A stretch of 37,228 bases of DNA from an uncultured Acidobacteriia bacterium (GTDB taxonomy: Bacteria > Acidobacteriota > Terriglobia > Bryobacterales > Bryobacteraceae). Positions 14,410-21,637 of the stretch are shown piece after piece. The stretch is taken from assembly GCA_903900705.1 (NCBI GenBank), contig CAIUOG010000029.1, forward strand, positions 1 to 37,228, in the 5' to 3' direction. Within the stretch, counting starts at the first letter, position 1, and every line of letters starts with the position of its first letter. The notes beneath the pieces were generated by a model. It had not been told where the DNA came from and searched no databases. It saw nothing but the letters and a program-made list of their open reading frames with translations. The position numbers and the translations under genes were made by a program.

Positions 14410-15144
14410 TTGATTCCACTCCGCCATTCCGACGTGCCGTGGCATTTTGTGTTTGAATCGCTGGCCTATGTGGTGGCGTTCCGATACTACATGCGGGACC
14501 GGGAGAGGCGGGGGGATTTCCTGCCGGATCCGGAGCGGAGTTCGCTGATGGTGGCGGCGATTGTGGGGGCGGCGGCGGGGAGCAAGATGCTGGACTGGCT
14601 GGAGGACCCGGCGGTGGTGCTGGCGCACTGGCGGGATCCGGCGATTCTGGTGGGCGGGAAGACGGTGGCGGGGGCGCTGCTGGGCGGGACGATGGCGGTG
14701 GAACTGGCGAAGCGGAAGCTGGGGATCGGGCGGCGAACGGGGGATTTGTTTGTGACGCCGCTGGCGCTGGGGATTGCGATCGGGCGGGTGGGGTGTTTTC
14801 TGACGGGGCTGGACGACCACACGTACGGGACCGCGACTTCCCTGCCCTGGGCGGTGGATTTCGGGGATGGGGTGGGCCGGCATCCGACACAGATTTATGA
14901 ACTGCTGGCGCTGGCGGCGGCCATTCCGCTGCTGCGGCGGTTCGATCGGGTAAAGCCGCGCGAGGGGGATGTGTTCCGGCTGTTTCTGTTCGGGTACTGC
15001 GGGTGGCGAGTGCTGGTGGACTTTCTCAAGCCGGACCCGCGATTCGGGGGGATGAGCGCGATCCAGTGGGCGTGCGCGGGGGCGATGGTCTGGTATGCGC
15101 GCGATATTCTGCGAATTCTGAGGGAAAGGCGGGGAAATGGCTGA
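14410..15144 (+). CDS. Divergent prolipoprotein diacylglyceryl transferase (Lgt) family membrane protein
   Basis: This 244-residue multispanning protein has Lgt-family landmarks: 'GRVGCFLTGL' at 125-134 (Lgt signature, with the conserved Arg126), 'RHPTQIYE' at 157-164, and a C-terminal 'WRVLVDFLKPDP'. Canonical Lgt moves a diacylglyceryl group from phosphatidylglycerol to a prolipoprotein Cys at the membrane. Two deviations stand out. The Asn of the 'GRxGNF' signature is Cys129, and the region matching the catalytic His segment reads 'VGGKTVAGALLGG' with no His. The protein is also shorter than typical Lgt. It starts at TTG 14410 with AGGGA upstream and overlaps the radical SAM gene by 8 nt. 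It could be a true Lgt, or a relative acting on another phospholipid headgroup; context favours lipid chemistry. Confidence 0.72.
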   Translation: MIPLRHSDVPWHFVFESLAYVVAFRYYMRDRERRGDFLPDPERSSLMVAAIVGAAAGSKMLDWLEDPAVVLAHWRDPAILVGGKTVAGALLGGTMAVELAKRKLGIGRRTGDLFVTPLALGIAIGRVGCFLTGLDDHTYGTATSLPWAVDFGDGVGRHPTQIYELLALAAAIPLLRRFDRVKPREGDVFRLFLFGYCGWRVLVDFLKPDPRFGGMSAIQWACAGAMVWYARDILRILRERRGNG

Positions 15145-16558
15145 TCGGGTGCGCCCTTATCTGTATTACGACATTGCGGTGTCGATCTGCTCGCAGTGTT
15201 TCCGGCGGGTGGACGCGAAGATCGTATTCGAGGATGGCAACGTTTACATGCTGAAGCGGTGCGCGCGGCATGGGTTTGAGCGGGTGCTGATTGCGGATGA
15301 CGTGGAGTATTACAAGCTGTGCCGGGAAGTGTTCCTGAAGCCGCCGGAGATGCCGAATGTGTACAACACGCCGGTGAAATGGGGGTGCCCGTACGATTGC
15401 GGGCTGTGTCCGGACCATGAGCAGCATTCGTGCCTGACGCTGCTGGAGATTACAGATCACTGCAATCTGCGGTGCCCGGTTTGTTACGCGTCGAGCGGAC
15501 CGGAGCGGACGGGATATCGGGATCTGGCGACGGTGGAGCGGATGCTGGACGCGATTGTGCGGAATGAGCGGCAGCCGGATGTGGTGCAGATATCGGGGGG
15601 AGAGCCGACGCTGCATCCGCAGTTTTTTGAAATTCTGGACATGGCGAAGCAGCGGCCGATTCAGCATCTGATGCTGAATACGAACGGGATCCGGATTGCC
15701 CGGGACCGCGAGTTTGCCGAGCGGCTGGCGGGGTATATGCCGGGATTCGAGGTGTATCTGCAGTTCGACTCGTTTCAGCCGGAACCGCTGCTGAAGCTGC
15801 GGGGGGCTGATCTGCGGTCGATCAGGGAGCAGGCGGTGGCGCGGTGCAATGAGCTGGGGATTTCGACGACGCTGGTGGTGACGCTGCAGAAGGGGCTGAA
15901 CGACGGGGAGTGCGGGGCGATTGTGGACTGGGGGCTGCGGCAGAAATGCGTGCGCGGGGTGGTGTTCCAGCCGATTCAGGTGGCGGGGCGGGTGGAGAGT
16001 TATGATCCGGCGAAGGACCGGCTGACGCTGACGGAGGTGCGGCGGCGGATTCTGGAGCAGACGACGGTGTTTCGGCCGGAGGATATTATTCCGGTGCCGT
16101 GCCATCCGGACAGCCTGGCGATGGCGTATGCGCTGAAGGTGGGCGACGGGGTGGTGCCGCTGACGAGTCTGGTGAAGCCGGAGGTGCTGATCGGGGCGGG
16201 GCGAAATACGATTGTGTTTGAGGCGGATGAGGGTCTGACGAAGGAGATTTTCCGGACGTTTGCGACGAATCATTCGCCTGAGAGCGGGGCGGAGAGCCTG
16301 AAGAGTCTGCTTTGTTGTCTGCCACAGGTAGAGGCGCCGGAGGAGATGGGGTATCAGAACGTGTTCCGGATCATCATTATGCAGTTTCTGGATGCTTATT
16401 CGTTTGATCTGCGGAGCGTGAAGAAGAGCTGCGTTCATATCGCGCATCCGGACGGGCGGATTCTTCCGTTCGATACTTATAACCTGTTCTACCGGGATGG
16501 TCTGGAGGCGGAGATTCTGGGGCCGCTGCGGGCAGAGAGGGAGCTTTCCGGTGTCTGA
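15137..16558 (+). CDS. Radical SAM protein of the tetraether lipid synthase (Tes/MJ0619-like) type
   Basis: This 473-residue cytoplasmic or membrane-associated enzyme has a core radical SAM motif CNLRCPVC with Cys109, Cys113 and Cys116, and 'SGGEPT' at 153-158 for SAM binding. The N-terminal region carries many extra Cys: C18 and C21 (CxxC), C42, C62, then 'GCPYDCGLCPDHEQHSC' (C84, C88, C91, C99). The C-terminus has 'FLDAYSFDLRSVKKSCVHI' and 'DGRILPFDTYN'. This arrangement resembles Tes, the archaeal enzyme that joins two phytanyl chains to make tetraether lipids and carries auxiliary iron-sulfur clusters. Archaeal members, as I recall, read 'PFCAYN' where this one has Asp. In an acidobacterium the plausible role is tail-to-tail coupling of fatty acyl or alkyl chains for membrane-spanning lipids. 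Family-level similarity is strong; the exact substrate is inferred. It overlaps both neighbours by 8 nt. Confidence 0.82.
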   Translation: MADRVRPYLYYDIAVSICSQCFRRVDAKIVFEDGNVYMLKRCARHGFERVLIADDVEYYKLCREVFLKPPEMPNVYNTPVKWGCPYDCGLCPDHEQHSCLTLLEITDHCNLRCPVCYASSGPERTGYRDLATVERMLDAIVRNERQPDVVQISGGEPTLHPQFFEILDMAKQRPIQHLMLNTNGIRIARDREFAERLAGYMPGFEVYLQFDSFQPEPLLKLRGADLRSIREQAVARCNELGISTTLVVTLQKGLNDGECGAIVDWGLRQKCVRGVVFQPIQVAGRVESYDPAKDRLTLTEVRRRILEQTTVFRPEDIIPVPCHPDSLAMAYALKVGDGVVPLTSLVKPEVLIGAGRNTIVFEADEGLTKEIFRTFATNHSPESGAESLKSLLCCLPQVEAPEEMGYQNVFRIIIMQFLDAYSFDLRSVKKSCVHIAHPDGRILPFDTYNLFYRDGLEAEILGPLRAERELSGV

Positions 16559-16871
16559 AAAAAAGCCAACAACGGTGGGACGGGGAATGGCCACAGGGTG
16601 CCTGCTGCATCTGCTGCTGATTCCCCTGGCGTTTGTGGCGGCGTTTATCGGGATGCTCTTCGATAAGCGGGAGGGTGCGCTGACGGGGTTGATGATCGGG
16701 TATTGGGGGCCGTTGGCGCAGTTACTGTATCTGGCGCCGGCGGCGATGCGGTATCACAGGCGCGGGGAGAGGGAAGGGGTGAAGGGCATCGTGATCGTGG
16801 GGGTGGTGACTGCCCTGGCCTGCGTGCCGTGCTGGCTGATCGCGTTGCAGGCGGTGATGCGGCATGTTTGA
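16551..16871 (+). CDS. Small three-helix membrane protein downstream of the Tes-like gene
   Basis: From GTG 16551 the product has 106 residues with three hydrophobic helices (about 15-37, 44-65, 78-100) and charged loops ('MRYHRRGEREGVKG'). GGGAG about 8 nt upstream and the 8-nt overlap with the radical SAM gene support this start over a longer frame opening at 16497. It is a paralogue of the next gene: both share a Gly-Cys-x-Leu lead, a central 'YxRRG-E-KG' loop and a late Cys-Trp. I do not recognise a family. Position suggests a membrane partner or lipid-handling subunit for the cassette. Confidence 0.7.
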   Translation: MSEKKPTTVGRGMATGCLLHLLLIPLAFVAAFIGMLFDKREGALTGLMIGYWGPLAQLLYLAPAAMRYHRRGEREGVKGIVIVGVVTALACVPCWLIALQAVMRHV

Positions 16872-17163
16872 TTCGCGGAAGGACAGTGTGAACACTGGGG
16901 TGGTGGCGGGATGTACGTTGAATGTGCTGCTGGGGCTTTTGCTGTTTATCGCGATGTTCCGGCAGGCAGGCAAGGGGGAGGCCGGGAAAGTGCTGGAGTT
17001 CGCGCTGGGGGGAATCGGAATCACACAGTGGGTGGCGCTGGGGCCGTGCATCTACCGGCTGCGGGGTAACGGGGAAGCAGAGATGGCGAAGGGGATGGCA
17101 ATTGCGGGAGGGATCACGATGCTGCTGAGCGGAGGCTGCTGGGCCCTGGTGCTGGTCCACTGA
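16864..17163 (+). CDS. Small three-helix membrane protein, paralogue of the preceding gene
   Basis: The product has 99 residues with hydrophobic helices at about 12-32, 43-62 and 76-97, linked by 'YRLRGNGEAEMAKG', which matches the loop of its neighbour. It begins 8 nt inside the previous gene (ATGTTTGA), repeating the overlap style of the whole cassette. No catalytic motif is visible. It is the last gene of the four-gene set; a weak hairpin (7-bp stem, 17175-17211) follows. Function unknown; a role beside the Tes-like enzyme is an inference from co-translation. Confidence 0.68.
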   Translation: MFDSRKDSVNTGVVAGCTLNVLLGLLLFIAMFRQAGKGEAGKVLEFALGGIGITQWVALGPCIYRLRGNGEAEMAKGMAIAGGITMLLSGGCWALVLVH

Positions 17164-17226
17164 AGAGATCTCGCCGGGGACTGTTGCGCGAAAGAGCGGA
17201 ACGGGTCCCCGACCGGAGGGTTGCGG

Positions 17227-17988
17227 TTAGCGGCGGCGGAGGAAACGGACGCCGGCGCCGAGGGCGAGGAGCATGAGGCCCGCGGTGGAGGGCTCGGGAG
17301 CGGCGGCGGCATCGGAGCCGACGAGCTGGAAGCCATTGAAGTCGCCTTCATACGAGTCGCCGGAATTGAAGGTGATGGTGAGGTTGCCGCTGCCATCGGC
17401 GAAGGTGTCGGCGAAGGCGTAGTTCTGGCCGAGGACGAAGGTATTCAGGTTGTCGGCATCGACCTGCGTGGTGCTGGTGGTGACGCCGTTGGCGTTGAAG
17501 TCGACGACGCGGCCGTTGGTGTTCTTGTTGGCCTGGGTATAGAAGTAGATGGAATATTCTCCGCCGGCGGTGAGGCCGGTGAGTGAGACGTTGCTGTTGC
17601 CCCGGCCCGCCACGAGGTACGAGGCCATGAGGTTTTCATAGGGCGTGCCGTGGAAGGCGGTGTCGTTGTAGTAGTTGTTGGCGCCGGAAGTGTCGTGTTC
17701 GTTCCACTGGCTGGCGGCGCTGTAGGTAAGGCCTACAGAAGTGGCTGCGCCGCCCGTGTCGAGCAGAGAGTTGAGCGAGCCGCTGCCGTTCTGGCTGGCG
17801 GCCATGTTCCAGTAGTCGCCGGCGCTGCCGATGACGGCGGCACCGGTCTGGGCGGATGTGCTGCCGCCGGCTCCATTACAGGACGCACCGGACTGGCAAC
17901 CGAACTGCACGTTGATGCTGGCGGCGTGGGCGGTGACGCCGAGGAAGAAGCAGGCAGCGATGCCTGCGAGAGTGTTGTTTCGTTTCAA
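17227..17988 (-). CDS. PEP-CTERM sorting-signal protein, secreted
   Basis: This 253-residue exported protein has a signal peptide (1-22, 'CFFLGVTAHA'), a Gly/Ser/Asn-rich beta-type body ('VGLTYSAASQWNEHDTSG', 'GEYSIYFYTQANKNTNGR') with a Cys pair near residues 30-37, and a C-terminal tripartite sorting tag: 'PEPSTAG', a hydrophobic stretch, and 'RFLRRR'. Such proteins are cleaved at PEP by an exosortase and linked to the cell surface or exopolysaccharide matrix. The start is TTG 17988 with GGAGG 6 nt upstream. No matching XrtA-type gene lies nearby; the exosortase at 21.6-23.2 kb is of another subclass. The 127-bp upstream gap contains inverted and direct repeats. Confidence 0.88.
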   Translation of the reverse strand: MKRNNTLAGIAACFFLGVTAHAASINVQFGCQSGASCNGAGGSTSAQTGAAVIGSAGDYWNMAASQNGSGSLNSLLDTGGAATSVGLTYSAASQWNEHDTSGANNYYNDTAFHGTPYENLMASYLVAGRGNSNVSLTGLTAGGEYSIYFYTQANKNTNGRVVDFNANGVTTSTTQVDADNLNTFVLGQNYAFADTFADGSGNLTITFNSGDSYEGDFNGFQLVGSDAAAAPEPSTAGLMLLALGAGVRFLRRR

Positions 17989-18015
17989 GTTATCCCTCCG
18001 AACCAGGTGGAAGTG

Positions 18016-18031
18016 GTCCGGCTATCCGGAC
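18016..18031. promoter_or_regulatory. Perfect inverted repeat upstream of the PEP-CTERM gene
   Basis: GTCCGG and CCGGAC flank CTAT, 28 nt before the PEP-CTERM start. Related TCCGG/TACCGG words recur between 18070 and 18111, including two tandem copies of a TAGTACC-type 11-mer. Could be an operator or the 5' leader fold; no function can be assigned. Confidence 0.35.
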
Positions 18032-18115
18032 AAGTGACACTACCACCAGTCGGGTAAGCGTAGCATCCGATACAGTCCGGCAACAGTCCTGTAGTACCGG
18101 ATAGTACCCGGTCAA

Positions 18116-19426
18116 TCAGTCGCCGAAGACGCGGTGGAAGATGGCGTCGACGTGTTTCAGCTGGCGCTCGACGGAGAAGGTCCCGGCGAGGGTTTCTTTG
18201 CTGACGAGCTTGGCGATTTCGGGGTCGGCTTCGATGGCGGCGCGGAAGTCGGACTCGTTATCCCACGCGTCCATGGCTTGTTTCTGGACGACGGCGTAGG
18301 CGGTTTCGCGGAGCATGCCGGCGGCGGCGAGGTCGAGGAGGAGCTGGCCGGAGAAGACGAGACCTTTGGTGGAATCGAGATTGCGGCGCATGCGCTCCGG
18401 GTAGACGAACATGGTGTCGACGAGGTTGGTGGTCTTGTCGAGCAGGTAGTCGGCGAGGATGGTGGAATCGGGGAGAATGACGCGCTCAACGGAGGAGTGG
18501 GAGATATCCCGCTCGTGCCAGAGGGCGATATCCTCAAAAGCGGCCTGGGCGTTAGCGCGGACGACGCGGGCGAGGCCGCAGATCTGTTCGCTGACGATGG
18601 GGTTCTTTTTGTGCGGCATGGCGGAGGAGCCTTTTTGGCCGCGGGCGAAGTATTCGCTGGCTTCACGGACTTCAGTGCGCTGGAGATGGCGGACTTCGAG
18701 GGCGATCTTTTCGCAGAGAGCCGTGGTGGTGGCGAGGGTGGCGACGAAGTGGGCGTGGCGGTCGCGCTGGATGACCTGGGAGGCGACGGGCGCGGGGAGC
18801 AGGCCGAGTTTGGCGCAGATGCGTTCTTCGGCGGCGGGGCCGATGTGGGCGAAGGTGCCGACGGCGCCGGAGATTTTGCCGACGCGGAGGTCTTCGGCGG
18901 CGGCGGAGAGTCGTTTGAGGTTGCGGCCGGCTTCCTCATACCAGATGGCGAGTTTGAGGCCGAAGGTGATGGGTTCGGCGTGGACGCCGTGGGTGCGGCC
19001 GATCTGGACGGCGTATTTGAACTCGTGGGCGCGGCGTTTGAGGACTTCGCGGAGCTTTTCGAGGTCGGCGAGGAGGATGTTCGAGGCCTGGACGAGCTGG
19101 AGAGCTTGGGCGGTATCGACGACGTCATTGGACGTCATGCCGTAGTGGAACCAGCGCGAGGAGCCGGCGTGACCGGCGGCGGCCATGGATTCGGCGACGG
19201 CGGTGGTGAAGGCGATGACGTCATGCCGGGTGGTGCGCTCGATTTCAAAGACGCGTTCGACGTTGAAGCCGGCGTGCCGGCGGAGCAGGGCCGCGTCTTC
19301 GGCGGGGACGACGCCCATTTCGGCAAGGGCTTCGGAGGCGGCGAGCTCGACTTCGAGCCACTGTTGGAACTTATTCTGATCGGTCCAGACGGCGCCCATG
19401 GCGGGGCGAGTGTAACGGGGAATCAA
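18116..19426 (-). CDS. purB: Adenylosuccinate lyase
   Basis: PurB makes AICAR from SAICAR and AMP from adenylosuccinate by eliminating fumarate. The 436-residue protein shows the fumarase/aspartase superfamily pattern: 'TRHDVIAF' with His68, 'TSND' at 98-101, 'GRTHG' with the acid-base His145, and the flexible signature 'SSAMPHKKNP' at 267-276. The N-terminus 'IPRYTRPAMGAVW' matches short bacterial PurB. It starts at TTG 19426, which overlaps the upstream stop as TTGA, so it depends on translation of the MBL-fold gene. purM and purN lie 9 kb away on the other strand. Confidence 0.97.
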   Translation of the reverse strand: MIPRYTRPAMGAVWTDQNKFQQWLEVELAASEALAEMGVVPAEDAALLRRHAGFNVERVFEIERTTRHDVIAFTTAVAESMAAAGHAGSSRWFHYGMTSNDVVDTAQALQLVQASNILLADLEKLREVLKRRAHEFKYAVQIGRTHGVHAEPITFGLKLAIWYEEAGRNLKRLSAAAEDLRVGKISGAVGTFAHIGPAAEERICAKLGLLPAPVASQVIQRDRHAHFVATLATTTALCEKIALEVRHLQRTEVREASEYFARGQKGSSAMPHKKNPIVSEQICGLARVVRANAQAAFEDIALWHERDISHSSVERVILPDSTILADYLLDKTTNLVDTMFVYPERMRRNLDSTKGLVFSGQLLLDLAAAGMLRETAYAVVQKQAMDAWDNESDFRAAIEADPEIAKLVSKETLAGTFSVERQLKHVDAIFHRVFGD

Positions 19427-20229
19427 TATGTAAAAACCTCAGTTGGAGTCTTTTGTTCCGCTATAACGAGACGCGGCGCGAGGCCGCGGCGTAACAGCGA
19501 TTGTTCGGCGCAGATGCGGACGATTTCGGGGTGGTTGTTGTGTTCGCTCAGGTGTCCGAGGACGAGGGCCTGGACGCCGCTGTCGAGGTCGTTCTCGACG
19601 AAGTCGCAGGTGACTTCGTTGGACAGGTGGCCGTTGCGGCCCATGACGCGCTGTTTGACGCTCCAGGGGTAGGGGCCGACCTTGAGCATTTCGATGTCGT
19701 GGTTGGATTCGAGGAGGAGAATCTGGACGCGCCGGAGGTGCATTTTGATGGAATCGGGGACGTAGCCGAGGTCTGTGGCGATGCCGACTTTGATGCCGCC
19801 CGCAAGGAAGGAGAAGCCGACTGGGTCGATGGCGTCGTGGGGGATGGTGAAGCTCTGGACGGCGATATTGCCAAGCATCCAGCCGGAACCGGCCTGGAAC
19901 TGTTCGACGGGGGGCGGGGTGTCGAAGCCTTCCCACTCGATCATGGGGGTGGTGAGGCGGGAGGCGTAGACGGCGACGGGCTTCTTTTTGCGGTTGCGGT
20001 AACGGATGAAGCGGGAGAGGCCGAGGACGTGATCGGAATGTTCGTGGGTGATGAGGACGGCATCGATGTCATCGGGCGATTCGCCGATACCCTCGAGGCG
20101 GCGGGTCAGTTCTTTGACGGAGAGGCCGGCGTCTATGAGGACGCGGGTCTGCCTGCCCTTCGAGTCCGTCGCGGACAGGAAGGCGGAATTTCCGGCGCTG
20201 CCACTGGCCAGTACGCAGAACTTAACCAT
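19423..20229 (-). CDS. MBL-fold metallohydrolase, YycJ/WalJ type
   Basis: This 268-residue cytoplasmic protein has the metallo-beta-lactamase fold: 'SGSAGNSAFL' at the start (YycJ hallmark), metal motif 'THEHSDHVLG' at 61-70, 'IPHDAIDPVGF', 'GIATDLG' and 'LGHLSEHNNHPE'. YycJ/WalJ relatives are 5'-3' exonucleases or phosphodiesterases linked to DNA repair and cell-wall stress; the activity here is inferred from family. The start at 20229 (ATGGTTAAG) is the last of six repeats of a start-like unit. It is translationally coupled to purB by a 4-nt overlap. The mdh gene upstream is separated from it by a hairpin. Confidence 0.88.
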   Translation of the reverse strand: MVKFCVLASGSAGNSAFLSATDSKGRQTRVLIDAGLSVKELTRRLEGIGESPDDIDAVLITHEHSDHVLGLSRFIRYRNRKKKPVAVYASRLTTPMIEWEGFDTPPPVEQFQAGSGWMLGNIAVQSFTIPHDAIDPVGFSFLAGGIKVGIATDLGYVPDSIKMHLRRVQILLLESNHDIEMLKVGPYPWSVKQRVMGRNGHLSNEVTCDFVENDLDSGVQALVLGHLSEHNNHPEIVRICAEQSLLRRGLAPRLVIAEQKTPTEVFTY

Positions 20230-20309
20230 GCAAGAACCTAACCATGCAAGAACCTAACCATGCCAGAACTCAACCATGCCGGAACCTAGCCATGCCAGAA
20301 CTCAACCAT
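20224..20309 (-). repeat. 16-bp tandem repeat of a start-codon unit, five 7-codon mini-ORFs ahead of the MBL-fold gene
   Basis: On the minus strand ATGs occur at 20309, 20293, 20277, 20261, 20245 and 20229, exactly 16 nt apart. Each of the first five opens seven codons and a stop: MVEFWHG, MARFRHG, MVEFWHG, MVRFLHG, MVRFLHG. Every stop (TAG, TGA or TAA) falls 6-8 nt into the next unit. The sixth ATG opens the 268-residue gene, whose ATGGTTAAGTTC is itself a near copy of the unit (ATGGTTAGGTTC). An AGG sits about 7 nt before most ATGs as a weak ribosome-binding site. The array looks like slippage expansion of the gene's own initiation region. Confidence 0.9.
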
Positions 20310-20377
20310 GCAAATCTTTCCGCGTGACAATTCTCCCTCAATTTGTTTTAGCAGATTGGCGTGGGGGCCGAAGGAAC

Positions 20378-20404
20378 GGGCAGGTGAGAGTGGCTCACCT
20401 GCCC
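20378..20404. terminator. Strong hairpin downstream of mdh
   Basis: GGGCAGGTGAG and CTCACCTGCCC form a perfect 11-bp stem with a 5-nt loop, 14 nt after the mdh stop. The minus-strand tail has only scattered T, so it may be a terminator or an RNA 3'-end stabiliser. Confidence 0.65.
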
Positions 20405-20417
20405 GGGGGGAAGCCGA

Positions 20418-21422
<1,005 letters not shown>

Positions 21423-21593
21423 TTAGTGGCTGTCGCCGTCATGGTCCGCATCTCCTCCAGCCTGGCTGAGGGCCTGAGCGCTCAGATGAACTGAATCCTG
21501 CGGCGCGTTCGCGGAGGAGGGACGCGGCTGCGGCTGGGATGTCGGCGCGGCGCTGGTGTAGACCGCCGGGCTGGAGGAGATCGGGTTGACCAT
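21423..21593 (-). CDS. Small Ser/Pro/Gln-rich protein (56 aa) under a sigma-28-type promoter
   Basis: A 56-residue frame begins with ATG 21593 ('MVNPISSSPAVYTSAAP') and ends '...GGDADHDGDSH'. It has no signal peptide or membrane helix and is probably disordered. The 'APQDSVHLSAQALSQAG' part faintly recalls the Ser-rich N-terminal region of FlgM-type or other flagella-associated small proteins. I do not assign a family. A very good sigma-28 promoter ends 7 nt before the ATG, so transcription would start at or almost at the start codon and the message would be leaderless; no ribosome-binding site is present. The His/Asp-rich tail could bind metal. It could be a small flagellar-regulon protein, or the promoter may mainly serve mdh. 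Confidence 0.6.
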   Translation of the reverse strand: MVNPISSSPAVYTSAAPTSQPQPRPSSANAPQDSVHLSAQALSQAGGDADHDGDSH

Positions 21594-21600
21594 GATTACT

Positions 21601-21627
21601 TTATCGGCCGTTCCAGGCGGAACTTTA
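21601..21627 (-). promoter_or_regulatory. Sigma-28 (FliA)-type promoter
   Basis: On the minus strand TAAAGTTC, an 11-nt spacer and GCCGATAA match the sigma-28 consensus (TAAAGTTT-N11-GCCGATAA) at 15 of 16 positions with ideal spacing. The -10 ends 7 nt before the ATG of the 56-aa gene. Motility genes are the usual targets. Confidence 0.8.
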
Positions 21628-21637
21628 GAAAAAAGAA

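Noticed and set aside
12697-14883. 728-codon version of the metallopeptidase
   Set aside because: The first ~168 residues are antisense to the Lgt-like gene and Arg/Pro/His-rich noise; a signal peptide begins at 14379 or 14367.
18134-19672. 512-codon plus-strand frame opposite purB and the MBL-fold gene
   Set aside because: It is a mirror frame created by GC-rich codons; composition is almost only Gly, Asp, Glu, Val and Ala, and purB with full motifs occupies the other strand.
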